DNA of 64,000 bases from Streptomyces rhizoryzae (GCF_023155275.1 NZ_JALMUV010000011.1:87056-151055), one strand, 5' to 3'; shown: positions 19,519-28,318, counted from the stretch's first letter. Notes: generated by a model from the sequence alone, not told the origin. Translations and numbers: made by a program.

Positions 19519-20319
19519 ATGCCACGCACCGACGCCGCCACCGCCCGCACCTCGCCCCGCGCCGTTCGCCGCCGTACGCTGCGGATCGCCGCGGCCGGCC
19601 TGACCGCGGTCGCCGCGCTCACCCTCACCGCCTGCGGCGGCCAGAGCAACCCGCTGGAAACCAGCGACGCCAAGCCCTTCAACCCGGCTCCCCAGGATGC
19701 CAAGGACCCGGCGGCCAACGCCCTGCGCGACGGCAAGGGCGGCAGCACCGCGGGCCACGGCGGCAGCGGCGCGGCGGGAAAGAGCGGCAAGGACGGCAAG
19801 GACGCCACCCCCGCGGTGGAGAGCGCGGGGAAGCCGGACGGTTCCGGTGGCGTGGCGCCGCCCGCCGCCGGCCACGGCAAGGGGTCCGGCGTCCGGCAGG
19901 CGGCCTGCGACGTCACCAAGCTCCGGATCACGGCGAGGCCGATGACCCGGCCGATCAACCACCTGATGCTGGTGGCCACCAACACCTCCGGCGTCCGCTG
20001 CGACCTGTACGCCGCGCCCGCCCTGCGGTTCGACGACGCCCAGGCGCCGGTGGCCGAGTGGCCGGAGAGCAAGCCGCAGGCCGTGGTCAGCCTGGAGCCG
20101 GGCAAGTCCGGCTACGCCGGGGTGGCGCTGTCCGGCGCGGACGGTGCCCGGAACGGCACCACGGTGACCTCACTGACCGTCTACCTCGCCCGCCGCGACG
20201 GACAGGGCAGCATCGACGGCGCGGCGCAGGTGGCACTGCCCGGCGGCTCCGCATACCTGGACGACAGCGCGCGGGTGACGTACTGGCAGACGGATCAGAA
20301 CGTGGCGGCGACCTGGTGA
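19519..20319 (+). CDS. DUF4232 lipoprotein
   Basis: A 266-residue exported protein. A basic N-terminus and hydrophobic core end in a lipobox (LTAC, Cys39), then an Ala/Gly/Lys/Asp-rich spacer (about 45-130) and a DUF4232 domain (about 131-262) with the family's CDVTKLRITARPM start and paired cysteines (CDVTK and RCDLY). DUF4232 proteins are abundant in actinomycetes and of unknown function. ATG 19519 follows a GGGGGGA element at good spacing. The adjacent downstream lipoprotein carries the same domain, so the two are likely diverged duplicates. Confidence 0.85.
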   Translation: MPRTDAATARTSPRAVRRRTLRIAAAGLTAVAALTLTACGGQSNPLETSDAKPFNPAPQDAKDPAANALRDGKGGSTAGHGGSGAAGKSGKDGKDATPAVESAGKPDGSGGVAPPAAGHGKGSGVRQAACDVTKLRITARPMTRPINHLMLVATNTSGVRCDLYAAPALRFDDAQAPVAEWPESKPQAVVSLEPGKSGYAGVALSGADGARNGTTVTSLTVYLARRDGQGSIDGAAQVALPGGSAYLDDSARVTYWQTDQNVAATW

Positions 20320-20370
20320 TCCCGGCCGCCGCGTAACCCCGGCGGTCCGACAGGAGACCGCCCCACGAGC

Positions 20371-20402
20371 AGGGCGCCCGCGACTCCCCCAGCGGGCGCC
20401 CT
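20371..20402 (+). terminator. Rho-independent terminator after first DUF4232 gene
   Basis: 11-bp arms AGGGCGCCCGC / GCGGGCGCCCT around a 10-base loop, followed by TTCC. Confidence 0.85.
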
Positions 20403-20496
20403 TTCCGTCTGCCCGGGCGGACGGCGCCGCCACCGGGTCGGCGTCTGCCCGGCGGATCAGACCGCCGATGCCGCGAAATCCCCGGGCAGCAGCGGT

Positions 20497-20510
20497 GTTT
20501 CACGTGAAAC
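20497..20510. other. parS: parS site 7
   Basis: Exact GTTTCACGTGAAAC, first of a pair 23 bp apart. Confidence 0.93.
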
Positions 20511-20519
20511 GGTCCGGCT

Positions 20520-20533
20520 GTTTCACGTGAAAC
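20520..20533. other. parS: parS site 8
   Basis: Exact GTTTCACGTGAAAC with T/A flanks, second of the pair. Confidence 0.93.
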
Positions 20534-20748
20534 ATCACCGGACGATCCCGCACGGCGGGTGGGCCGCAGCCGCTGCCCCGTGCCGGACCTGACCCGGCCG
20601 GGGTTTAGCCGCGCGTGCCGCGGAAAGGCGACCGGGGCCGTGCGGGCCCGCGAACCCGCCCCGGCGACCGGCACGGCAGTCGATAGGGTGGCCGCGCCAT
20701 GACAGAACCGCCTCACTGATCGCAGTGCCTCGACTGGGGGAGCCTTCC

Positions 20749-21396
20749 ATGACCGCACGCCGCACCCGCCGCCGGTCCGCCGCGTTTGCCGCGCTGGCCC
20801 TCGGACTGGCCGGTTCCCTCGCCCTGACCGGCTGCAACAGCTCCTCCTCCAAGTCGAGGAAGAGCTCGTCCTCCTCGTCCTCCAAGAGCAAGAAGCGCAC
20901 GGTCATCGGCGGTGGCGCCGCGGCGGCGGGGGCCGGTGCGGGAGCGGCGGCCGGCAGCCGGACGCGGGTGTGCCCCTTCAGCACGACCTGGCTCAGCTTC
21001 TCGCAGACGTCGGGGGCGAAGGGCTATGTGACCGTGCGATACCGGAACGCCTCCAGCACCAGCTGCACCCTGTACGACGGGCCGCTGCTGTACTTCAACA
21101 AGGCGAAGTCCCCGCTGCCGCTCATGAAGGAGGAGGGCGGCCACGTCCTCACCCTCAAGCCCAAGAGCGCGGCCTACGCGATCATCCCGACCACCACCCC
21201 GGCCGCCAGGGGCACCGAGCAGAAGCAGGTCGGCGTCCAGTTCGTGGGCCGCCACGCAGGCGCCCGGACCCCCGATCAGCCGGCGGTGTACGACCTCGCG
21301 AAGAAGTACAGCACCGTCTCCGTCGGCCAGAGCCGGGTCACCTACTGGTACGACCTCCCGGCCACGGCCAGGATGCAGGCCGGCGTCGGCAACTGA
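20749..21396 (+). CDS. DUF4232 lipoprotein, second copy
   Basis: A 215-residue exported lipoprotein: Arg-rich start, hydrophobic core, lipobox LTGC (Cys29), then a Ser/Lys-rich linker and a Gly/Ala stretch. The DUF4232 domain spans about 75-213 with a Cys pair (RVCPFSTTWLS and SCTLYDGPLLY). ATG 20749 follows GGGGGAG. It resembles its upstream neighbour in layout and in its end (VTYWYDLPA versus VTYWQTDQN). The function is unknown; the family's exported beta-sandwich-like domain suggests ligand or wall binding, which is only inference. Confidence 0.85.
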   Translation: MTARRTRRRSAAFAALALGLAGSLALTGCNSSSSKSRKSSSSSSSKSKKRTVIGGGAAAAGAGAGAAAGSRTRVCPFSTTWLSFSQTSGAKGYVTVRYRNASSTSCTLYDGPLLYFNKAKSPLPLMKEEGGHVLTLKPKSAAYAIIPTTTPAARGTEQKQVGVQFVGRHAGARTPDQPAVYDLAKKYSTVSVGQSRVTYWYDLPATARMQAGVGN

Positions 21397-21400
21397 GCCC

Positions 21401-21438
21401 GGCCGGGCCCCCGCCTGCGCGCGGGGGCCGGCCCGGCC
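21401..21438. terminator. Hairpin between convergent DUF4232 and NHL genes
   Basis: GGCCGGGCCCCCGC pairs with GCGGGGGCCGGCCCGGCC, with a small bulge. It probably terminates both genes. Confidence 0.65.
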
Positions 21439-21447
21439 GGACGGCCG

Positions 21448-23256
21448 TCACTGCGTGTCCAGCCCCGCCAGGACCAGCCCCAGCCGGGCCGTGCCGTCCG
21501 CGGTGATCCGGACCGGCACGCCCCAGTCCTGCTGGTGGACATGGCAGGCCGGGTACTCGACGGCCGGGTCGTCGTCGCACGACGCGGCCATCGCCGAGAC
21601 GTGCAGCACGCCCTCGGCCACCCCGTCCGCGAGGACCAGGTCCCGCGCCAGGTCGGTGCCGGCGCCCGCGCCCTCGGCGAGGAGTTCCGGCGGGGTGGCG
21701 CTGACCAGCAGCCGGGTCGAGGGACCGTACCGGGTGTCGAGCTTCTGGCCCGCCGGGGCCTGGAAGACCACGTCCAGCCGGAGGGTTCCGGGGGCGATGT
21801 CGGTGGCGGCACGCCGGGTGCGGTGGGCCACCGACTCGACGCGGACCGCCTCCTCGGGGAGCCGCAGCCGGGTCAGGCGGTGGCGCGCGGACTCCACCAC
21901 CACGATGTCGCCGTCGGCGAGGACCGCCGCGGAGGGCTCGCGCAGGTCGGTGGCGAGCGTGGTCATCTCGCCGCCGGCCGGGTCGAAGCGTCGGAGGGCG
22001 TGGTTGTAGGTGTCGGCGATGGCGACCGAGCCGTCGGGCAGCGCGGTCACGCCCAGCGGGTGCTGGAGGAGGGCCTGCTCCGCGGCGCCATCGCGGTGGC
22101 CGAAGTCGAAGAGACCGGTGCCGACGGCCGTGCGGACCACATACCCGCCGCCGTCCTCGGCGCGCTCGATCCAGCGGACCGCGCTGGTCTCGGAGTCGGC
22201 GATCCAGAGCCGGTCACCGGCGGCCGCGAGCCCGGACGGCTGGGCGAACCACGCCTCCGCCGCGGGGCCGTCGACCAGGCCCTCGTTGGCGGTGCCGGCC
22301 GCCACCGCCACCGTGCCGTCGGCGGGGTCGTAGGTCCAGATCTGATGGACCCCGGCCATGGCGATCCACAGCCGGTCCTCCCACCAGGCGAGGTCCCAGG
22401 GGGAGGAGAGATCCACCTCGCGCGCCGGGCCGGAGGACGGGGAGCCCTGCCACCACTGCTTGCCGGTGCCGGCGACGGTCTCCAGGGCGCCGGTCGCCGG
22501 GTCGAAGACCCGCAGGGCGTGGTTGACGGTGTCTGCGACGGCGACCCGGCCGTCCGGCAGCAGCGCCAGGCCCTGCGGCTCGTTGAACGTGTCGGGGCCC
22601 AGTCCCCGCTCGCCGGTGCCGATCCGGCGGAGCACCCGCTCGCCGTCGTCCGCCAGCTCCACCAGCTGGTGCCGGGTGGTGTCGGAGACCAGGAAGGTGC
22701 CGCCGGGCAGCCGCACCGCCTTGCCGGGGAAGCGGAGGTCGGTGGCGACCGGCTCCGGCGGAACGTACGGGCCGTCGCCGCGGCGCAGGGTGCCCTTCGC
22801 GGTGTGCTCGGCGATCAGCTCCTCGACGAGGGTGCCGAGGGCGTGCGCATGGCCCTCGCCGGCGTGCTGGGCGACGACGTACCCCTCGGGGTCGATCACC
22901 ACCAGCGTCGGCCAGGCGCGGACCGCGTACTGCTTCCAGGTGGCCAGCTCGGGGTCGTCGAGGACCGGGTGCTCGACGCCGTACCGCTCGACGGCGTCCA
23001 CCACCGCCTGGTGATCGGCCTCGTGGACGAACTTCGGGGAGTGCACACCGATGATCACCACCGTGTCGCGGTGGCGCTCCTCCAGCTCCCGCAGCTCGTC
23101 CAGGACGTGCAGGCAGTTCACACAGCAGAACGTCCAGAAATCGAGGATGACAATGCGTCCTCGCAGGTCGGAGAGGGTGAGGTCAGTTCCGCCGGTGTTG
23201 AGCCAGCCGCCCTTGCCGATCAGCTCGGGGGCCCGGACGCGCGCACGTGAAGCCAT
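21448..23256 (-). CDS. Thioredoxin-like/NHL-repeat protein
   Basis: A 602-residue protein with an N-terminal thioredoxin/AhpC-TSA fold (about 1-150) carrying the redox motif FWTFCCVNCLH (CxxC within it), and NHL beta-propeller repeats over about 170-500 (recurrent GVTALPDGSVAIADTYNHAL-like blades). The C-terminal about 100 residues are a further beta-rich domain. This is the same order as in mammalian NHLRC2 and bacterial homologues; no signal peptide is visible, so it is probably cytoplasmic. ATG 23256 (MASRARVRAPELIG) matches family starts; upstream in-frame sequence is not conserved-looking. Divergent from the LURP-one gene across 64 bp. Confidence 0.88.
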   Translation of the reverse strand: MASRARVRAPELIGKGGWLNTGGTDLTLSDLRGRIVILDFWTFCCVNCLHVLDELRELEERHRDTVVIIGVHSPKFVHEADHQAVVDAVERYGVEHPVLDDPELATWKQYAVRAWPTLVVIDPEGYVVAQHAGEGHAHALGTLVEELIAEHTAKGTLRRGDGPYVPPEPVATDLRFPGKAVRLPGGTFLVSDTTRHQLVELADDGERVLRRIGTGERGLGPDTFNEPQGLALLPDGRVAVADTVNHALRVFDPATGALETVAGTGKQWWQGSPSSGPAREVDLSSPWDLAWWEDRLWIAMAGVHQIWTYDPADGTVAVAAGTANEGLVDGPAAEAWFAQPSGLAAAGDRLWIADSETSAVRWIERAEDGGGYVVRTAVGTGLFDFGHRDGAAEQALLQHPLGVTALPDGSVAIADTYNHALRRFDPAGGEMTTLATDLREPSAAVLADGDIVVVESARHRLTRLRLPEEAVRVESVAHRTRRAATDIAPGTLRLDVVFQAPAGQKLDTRYGPSTRLLVSATPPELLAEGAGAGTDLARDLVLADGVAEGVLHVSAMAASCDDDPAVEYPACHVHQQDWGVPVRITADGTARLGLVLAGLDTQ

Positions 23257-23320
23257 GTGGACATTCAACGTCACTCCGGTGCGCACGCATTCCGCAGGGG
23301 GCACGGGGAACACGTCACCC

Positions 23321-23851
23321 ATGCTGCCATCCCACGGGGAAGCCCCTCCCCGCTCCCGCAAGTACCTCGTGCACGACCGGATCTTCGGCATCGGCGAGGA
23401 CTACTGGGTCGACGACGATCACGGGCGGCACGCCTTCCTGGTGGACGGGAAGGCACTGCGTCTGCGGGAGACCTTCGAGCTGAAGGACACCGAGCGGCGG
23501 GTGCTGATCACCATCCGCAAGAAGATGTTCAGCCTGCGCGATGCGATGACCATCGAGCGGGACGACCAGCCGCTGGCCACGATCCGGCGCAAGCGGCTGT
23601 CGCTGCTGCGCCACCACTACCGCGTGGAGCTGGTGGACGGTACCGAACTGGATGTCAGCGGGAAGATCCTGGACCGCGAGTTCGCGGTCGAGTACGACGG
23701 TGAGCTGCTCGCCGAGATCTCGCGGCGCTGGCTGACCCTCCGCGACACCTACGGCGTCCATGTCATCCGGGAGGACGCGGACCCGGCGCTGCTGATCGCG
23801 GTGGCGGTATCGGTGATCCGCATGGCGGAGCGTGAGCGCGAGGGCGACTGA
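23321..23851 (+). CDS. LURP-one-related family protein
   Basis: A 176-residue protein whose residues about 14-165 match the LURP-one/Tubby-like family (PF04525): KYLVHDRIFGIGEDYWV, then alternating beta strands with the characteristic LDREFAVEYDGELLAEISRR. The fold is a beta-barrel with a central hydrophobic helix, here AVAVSVIRMAE near the C-terminus; relatives act at membranes as scramblase-like proteins or stress factors. The function in bacteria is unknown. Start ATG 23321 has a GGGGA 8-12 bases upstream; an internal GTG at VHDRIFG is possible. Confidence 0.8.
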   Translation: MLPSHGEAPPRSRKYLVHDRIFGIGEDYWVDDDHGRHAFLVDGKALRLRETFELKDTERRVLITIRKKMFSLRDAMTIERDDQPLATIRRKRLSLLRHHYRVELVDGTELDVSGKILDREFAVEYDGELLAEISRRWLTLRDTYGVHVIREDADPALLIAVAVSVIRMAEREREGD

Positions 23852-24090
23852 GCGGACTCCGGACCGGTCCGCCAAGCCCCTTGCGCCACGCGGGAATTGA
23901 CCGGTTTCACCGGCTCCGCACCAATCGGCGATGGCGAATCGCGCACAGTACCACCGGCAGGGCTTTCGAACGGCCCCGCCGTCGAACATCCGCCTACGAT
24001 GGTCACCCGAAAGCACTGCCGGGGTGCCCGTGCGCAGCGTAACTTAACTGCACAGACAGCAGCCCGCGTACGAACCGTTCGAGGGGTCCC

Positions 24091-24915
24091 GTGACCGTCC
24101 ATCCCAGCCTTCAGTCCTCCATCGACGCCTGGACGCACTCCATAGAAGCGATAACCGAGCTGGTGACGCCGCTCGTCGAGGGCGAGTGGAACAGGGCGAC
24201 GGACCTCCCAGGTTGGTCCGTGCGCGACATCGTCTCCCACGTCATCGGCCTGGAATGCGAAATGCTGGGCGACCCGCGGCCGATCCACACACTGCCGCGC
24301 GACCTCTACCACGTGCGCAGCGAGTCGGCCCGCCGGATGGAGGTCCAGGTCGACGTCCGCCGGCACCACACCGCCCCGGAGATGCTCAGCGAGCTCGAAT
24401 ACACCGTCATCCGGCGCTCCCGCCAGTTGCGGAACGAAACCCGGCAGCCGGACACCGTGATCCACAGCCCGCTCGGTGAGGACCGCACCCTGGAATTCGT
24501 CCTCGAACAGCGGGCCTTCGACGTCTGGGCACATGAGCAGGACCTGCGCCGGGCGCTCGGCACGCCCGGGAACCTCGACTCGCCCGGTGCGCTGGTGACC
24601 CGCGATCTGCTGGTGCGGGTCCTGCCCGGCGTCGTCGCCAACAGGGCCAAGGCACCGGCCCGTTCGACGGTGGTCTTCGACATCAGCGGCCCGGTGGAGT
24701 TCATGCGCACGGTCCGGGTCGACGCGGAGGGGAAGGCCACCATCGACGGCAGCGTGTCGCTGGGGCCGACGGTGACGCTCGCGATGGACTGGGACGCCTT
24801 CCACCGGCTGGCATGCGGCCGGATCCGCCCGGCGGCCCTCGCCGAGCAGATCAAGATCGACGGCGACCAGGAGCTGGCACAGGCGATCCTCGACAACCTC
24901 GCGGTCACGCCGTAA
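24091..24915 (+). CDS. Maleylpyruvate-isomerase family mycothiol-dependent enzyme
   Basis: A 274-residue protein with an N-terminal DinB/MDMPI four-helix domain: LPGWSVRDIVSHVIGLE gives the first metal His and EQRAFDVWAHEQDLRRALG the second His/Asp pair. The C-terminal about 90 residues form the MDMPI C-terminal SCP2-like domain. Family enzymes use mycothiol with a bound metal, as in maleylpyruvate isomerase of the gentisate path, but most family members have no known substrate and no gentisate genes are adjacent. GTG 24091 is the start; the only other in-frame choices truncate the domain. Confidence 0.85.
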   Translation: MTVHPSLQSSIDAWTHSIEAITELVTPLVEGEWNRATDLPGWSVRDIVSHVIGLECEMLGDPRPIHTLPRDLYHVRSESARRMEVQVDVRRHHTAPEMLSELEYTVIRRSRQLRNETRQPDTVIHSPLGEDRTLEFVLEQRAFDVWAHEQDLRRALGTPGNLDSPGALVTRDLLVRVLPGVVANRAKAPARSTVVFDISGPVEFMRTVRVDAEGKATIDGSVSLGPTVTLAMDWDAFHRLACGRIRPAALAEQIKIDGDQELAQAILDNLAVTP

Positions 24916-24956
24916 CGGCCCCGGCATTCCCCGTTTCCCCGTGAAACGGGATCTCG

Positions 24957-24970
24957 GTTTCACGTGAAAC
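24957..24970. other. parS: parS site 9
   Basis: Exact GTTTCACGTGAAAC in the phased array. Confidence 0.93.
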
Positions 24971-24979
24971 ATCGGTTCG

Positions 24980-24993
24980 GTTTCACGTGAAAC
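24980..24993. other. parS: parS site 10
   Basis: Exact GTTTCACGTGAAAC, 23 bp after site 9. Confidence 0.93.
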
Positions 24994-25004
24994 AACGCCC
25001 CGCT

Positions 25005-25018
25005 GTTTCACGTGAAAC
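25005..25018. other. parS: parS site 11
   Basis: Exact GTTTCACGTGAAAC, 25 bp after site 10. Confidence 0.93.
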
Positions 25019-25081
25019 CGAACCCGGCCCCGAGCCGCTGGGGCAACCAGCCGCACGCGTCCACCCGGGAGGCCGGCGGCC

Positions 25082-26431
25082 TCAGGCCGGGACGTGCACC
25101 GCCTCGACCCTGCTGACGACCAGCCGCTCCCGTTCGCGCCGCGCCGCGCGCCGGCGCAGCCGCAGGATCTGCGAGACACCGAGCGCCTCCAGCACGAAGA
25201 CCGAGGCGAAGGCGATCCGGTAGTTGTCGCCGGTGGCGTCGAGCAGGACACCGACGGCGAGCAGCGTGGTCATCGAAGCGGTGAAGCCGCCCATGTTGAC
25301 GATGCCGGAGGCGGTGCCCTGGCGCTCCGGCGGGTTGGCCGGCCGGGCGAAGTCGAAGCCGATCATCGAGGCCGGGCCGCAGGCGCCCAGCACCAGGCAG
25401 AGCACGATCAGCAGGCCCATCGGCGCGTGCACCGCCGGCCAGCACAGGGTGAGCGCCCAGACCAGGGCGGTCGCCACGACGGTGCCCAGCGCCAGCGGCA
25501 TGCGGGCCGTGTGGTGGCGGGCGATGACCTGGCCGTAGACCAGGCCGACGGCCATGTTGGAGAGCACCACGAGGGTCAGCAGTTCACCGGCCGTACCGCG
25601 GGAGAGGCCCTGCGCCTCCACGAGGAACGGCAGCCCCCACAGCAGCAGGAAGACCATCGCCGGGAACTGCGTGGTGAAGTGCACCCACATGCCCAGCCGG
25701 GTGCCGGGCTCGCGCCAGGCGTCGGCGATCTGCCGCCGGACGAAACCCGCGCCGCTGTGCTCGCGCGGGGCGGGCGGCGGGGCGAAGCCCTTGGGGTGGT
25801 CCTTGAGGAAGAGCACCAGCAGGACCAGGACGGCGATACCGCCCAGTGCGCTGCCGGCGAAGGTCGTCGTCCAGCCGAAGGTGTGCAGCAGCCGGGCCAG
25901 CACCAGCGTGGAGATCAGGTTGCCGGCCATGCCGACCAGGGCGGCGATCTGCGCGATCATCGGTCCGCGCCGGGCGGGGAACCAGCGGGAGCCCAGCCGC
26001 AGCACGCTGATGAAGGTCATGGCGTCGCCGCAGCCGAGCAGCGCGCGTGAGCCGAGCGCCATGGTGTACGACGCGGAGAACGCGAAGCCGAACTGGCCGG
26101 CGGTGTAGAGGATCACGCCGAGGGTCAGGACCTTCTTCGCGCCCAGCCGGTCGACCAGCAGGCCGACGGGTATCTGCATGCCGGCGTAGACCAGCAGCTG
26201 AAGGATCGAGAAGGTGGACAGCGCCGAGGCGTTGATGTGGAAGCGGTGCGCGGCGTCCAGGCCGGCCACCCCGAGGCTGGTGCGGTAGGTGATCGCCACG
26301 AAGTAGACGGCGACGCCGATGCCCCAGACCGCCATGGCCTTGCGGCCGCCGGGCGGGTCCGAGGGCAGCAGCCGGGCGCCGCCCCCGCCTATGCCGCCGC
26401 TTCCGGCGGCGCGGTCGGCACCGCCGCTCAT
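25082..26431 (-). CDS. MFS transporter
   Basis: A 449-residue membrane protein with about 12 hydrophobic segments and the major-facilitator motif A in the loop after helix 2 (GLLVDRLGAKKVL). The two six-helix halves are separated by a long Pro/basic cytoplasmic loop (LKDHPKGFAPPPAP region). The substrate is unknown; the sequence type resembles the anion/metabolite branches rather than drug pumps, a weak inference. ATG 26431 overlaps the upstream gntR stop codon (ATGA), so the two are translationally coupled and the regulator probably responds to the transported compound or its product. Confidence 0.88.
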   Translation of the reverse strand: MSGGADRAAGSGGIGGGGARLLPSDPPGGRKAMAVWGIGVAVYFVAITYRTSLGVAGLDAAHRFHINASALSTFSILQLLVYAGMQIPVGLLVDRLGAKKVLTLGVILYTAGQFGFAFSASYTMALGSRALLGCGDAMTFISVLRLGSRWFPARRGPMIAQIAALVGMAGNLISTLVLARLLHTFGWTTTFAGSALGGIAVLVLLVLFLKDHPKGFAPPPAPREHSGAGFVRRQIADAWREPGTRLGMWVHFTTQFPAMVFLLLWGLPFLVEAQGLSRGTAGELLTLVVLSNMAVGLVYGQVIARHHTARMPLALGTVVATALVWALTLCWPAVHAPMGLLIVLCLVLGACGPASMIGFDFARPANPPERQGTASGIVNMGGFTASMTTLLAVGVLLDATGDNYRIAFASVFVLEALGVSQILRLRRRAARRERERLVVSRVEAVHVPA

Positions 26432-27120
26432 CGCTCCTCCCCCTGTGCCAGGTGGCGGACCCAGCTGACGTGGCGGTGCACGGCGTCGGTGGCCGCCTCG
26501 GCGTTCCCGGCCCGCAGCGCTTCCAGGATCTCGGTGTGCTCGGCGATGTTCTTGGCGATCCGGTCCGGGTGGGCGTGCATGACCGCCACCCCCATCCGCA
26601 GCTGGCGGTCGCGCAGCTGCTCGTAGAGCCGGTCCAGGATCTGGTTGCCGGCGCTGCGCACGATGGCGGCGTGGAACGCGCGGTCGGTGACCGACACGGC
26701 GGCCAGGTCGCCCGCCGCGGCCTGCTCCCGCATGGTCTCCACCAGCCGGCTCAGCTCGCCGATCAGTGCCTCCGGCGCGGGTACGGCCTTGGCCGCCGCG
26801 TGCTTCTCCACCAGCAGCCGGGTCTCGACGACATCCGCGATCTCCTGCGCGGAGACCGGCAGCACCAGGGCGCCCTTCTTCGGGTAGAGCTTGATCAGCC
26901 CTTCGACCTCCAGCCGGAGCAGCGCCTCCCGGACGGGGGTGCGGGAGACGCCCACGGCGTCGGCGAGCTCGCCCTCGGTGAGCAGCATGCCGCCCTCGTA
27001 GCGGCGCTCCAGGACGGCGTCCTTGATGTGGGTGTAGACCCGCTCGGCGGCGGGCGGCTGTTTGGCGGGAACGGGACCCGTCTCCCTCGTGGGGGCGGTG
27101 GGCAGGGACGCTGATGGCAT
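26428..27120 (-). CDS. GntR family regulator (FadR/FCD subfamily)
   Basis: A 230-residue repressor. Residues about 20-85 form the GntR winged helix (LTEGELADAVGVSRTPVREALLRLE is the recognition region) and about 95-225 an all-helical FCD ligand domain with the metal or effector His/Asp residues typical of the group (FHAAIV, TEILEAL, VHRHV). Residues 1-18 are Pro/Thr-rich. It is the first gene of a two-gene operon with the MFS transporter. A short inverted repeat 14 bases upstream of ATG 27120 is a candidate autoregulatory operator. Confidence 0.9.
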   Translation of the reverse strand: MPSASLPTAPTRETGPVPAKQPPAAERVYTHIKDAVLERRYEGGMLLTEGELADAVGVSRTPVREALLRLEVEGLIKLYPKKGALVLPVSAQEIADVVETRLLVEKHAAAKAVPAPEALIGELSRLVETMREQAAAGDLAAVSVTDRAFHAAIVRSAGNQILDRLYEQLRDRQLRMGVAVMHAHPDRIAKNIAEHTEILEALRAGNAEAATDAVHRHVSWVRHLAQGEER

Positions 27121-27133
27121 GCGCACAGGATAG

Positions 27134-27146
27134 ATACAACAGGTAT
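27134..27146. promoter_or_regulatory. Possible GntR operator
   Basis: ATAC, five bases, GTAT directly upstream of the gntR start. Short arms, but the position and symmetry suit FadR-type autoregulation. Confidence 0.35.
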
Positions 27147-27256
27147 GCGACCGATACCGCATTCCGCGATGCGGACGATCACGAGGATGTTTGTCCTGGT
27201 AGAGGTGATAATGGGGCCGACCGGCGCCCTTGGCGGAGCGGGCGGGCGGCCCCCGG

Positions 27257-28114
27257 TCAGCCGCGCATCCGGCCCTCGGCGACCAGGCGGTCGACCACCT
27301 GACGGTGGGCCGGCGCGCACCGCACACGGGACTCCGCGCGGTCGAACCAGGCGTACTCGGCGATCTCCCGGCCGGGAGCGGGATCGATCTCCTGGGGCCC
27401 GCCGGTGAAGCAGGTCATGTGCAGCCGCCGGCCGTTCTTTCCGTGCGCGACGTCATGGACGACGAACGCCTCGGTCAGCTCCCCCGCGGGGATCCGCAGC
27501 CCCAGTTCCTCGGAAAGCTCCCGGGAGAGCGCTTCCCGCGCGGTCTCCCCCGGTTCGTACTTGCCGCCCGGGAGGTAGAAGGTGTCGTTGCCCCGGGTCC
27601 GTACGCTCAGCAACCGCCCGTCGCGGACGTGCAGCCAGGACACCGACCGCAGCGGCGCCTGGCGTTCCACGGCGATCAGCGGCCGGCCGGTCAGGTCGTC
27701 GATCCGCCGCCCGGACGCGGCGAAGCCGAGGTGCGCGTAGAAGCGGCGGGCGCGGGCGTTCTCCTCGAAGACCTCCAGCCGCAGCGGGCCGTACCGCGCG
27801 GCCGCGTGCTCCACCAGTTCCCGGCCGACGCCCGCGCCCTGCGCCTCCGGCGCCACGAACAGCCCGCCGATCTCGACACCGCCGTCCGGGGCCTGGCCGC
27901 CCAGCAGACCGAGCAGCCCGACGACGACCCCCGCGCGCTCGGCGACCCAGTTCTCCGCCTGGACGAGATACACCTCGCGCAGGACCCGGGCCCGCTCCCC
28001 CTCGCCCTCCCCCTCGACGAAGGGGTGGGCCTGCTTCGACGCCCTGGACCACAGGTCGCACACCGCGTCCTGATCGGCTTCCCGGTAGGGCCGGATGATC
28101 GTTTCACTGCTCAT
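27257..28114 (-). CDS. GNAT acetyltransferase fused to a NUDIX hydrolase
   Basis: A 285-residue two-domain protein. Residues 1-145 are a GNAT N-acetyltransferase with acetyl-CoA motif A (VAPEAQGAGVGREL, 88-101) and a following FYAHLGF. Residues about 155-280 are a NUDIX hydrolase with a complete Nudix box: Gly184, Glu190, Arg198-Glu199, Glu202-Glu203, Gly205. All catalytic residues of both domains are present, so it may acetylate one substrate and hydrolyse a nucleoside-diphosphate-linked compound. ATG 28114 (MSSETIIRPYR) is the natural GNAT start. The combination suggests linked steps or a housecleaning role; the substrate is unknown. Confidence 0.88.
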   Translation of the reverse strand: MSSETIIRPYREADQDAVCDLWSRASKQAHPFVEGEGEGERARVLREVYLVQAENWVAERAGVVVGLLGLLGGQAPDGGVEIGGLFVAPEAQGAGVGRELVEHAAARYGPLRLEVFEENARARRFYAHLGFAASGRRIDDLTGRPLIAVERQAPLRSVSWLHVRDGRLLSVRTRGNDTFYLPGGKYEPGETAREALSRELSEELGLRIPAGELTEAFVVHDVAHGKNGRRLHMTCFTGGPQEIDPAPGREIAEYAWFDRAESRVRCAPAHRQVVDRLVAEGRMRG

Positions 28115-28318
28115 TTCGCCGACCGTAAACAGCCCGGACGGCGGCGGCAAACCCTTTCCCGGGTGGTGCGCCTCTGACGAAAGGGGGACCCAGGACGGAG
28201 GGGTGGTCCGACTCAAGGGGGACCCGAGTCCGTACCTGACGCGTAGGGAACGCGCGGAATTCCGTGGGTGAATGGAGTCAGGGAGCCGTGAGGACCAGCA
28301 GGACAAGGGGAGTTGACC

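Larger units (their letters stand above)
20320..20748. other. 429-bp intergenic region with terminator and two parS sites
   Basis: It separates the two DUF4232 genes. It contains a terminator (20371-20402) and parS sites at 20497 and 20520, 23 bp apart. I see no gene. The second DUF4232 gene therefore probably has its own promoter. Confidence 0.6.
24933..25018. repeat. Phased parS array (three exact sites plus one altered)
   Basis: Sites start at 24933 (altered: GTTTCCCCGTGAAAC, one extra base), 24957, 24980 and 25005. The intervals are 24, 23 and 25 bp, about two helical turns, so all four face nearly the same side of the DNA. The array lies between two convergent genes. Confidence 0.85.
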
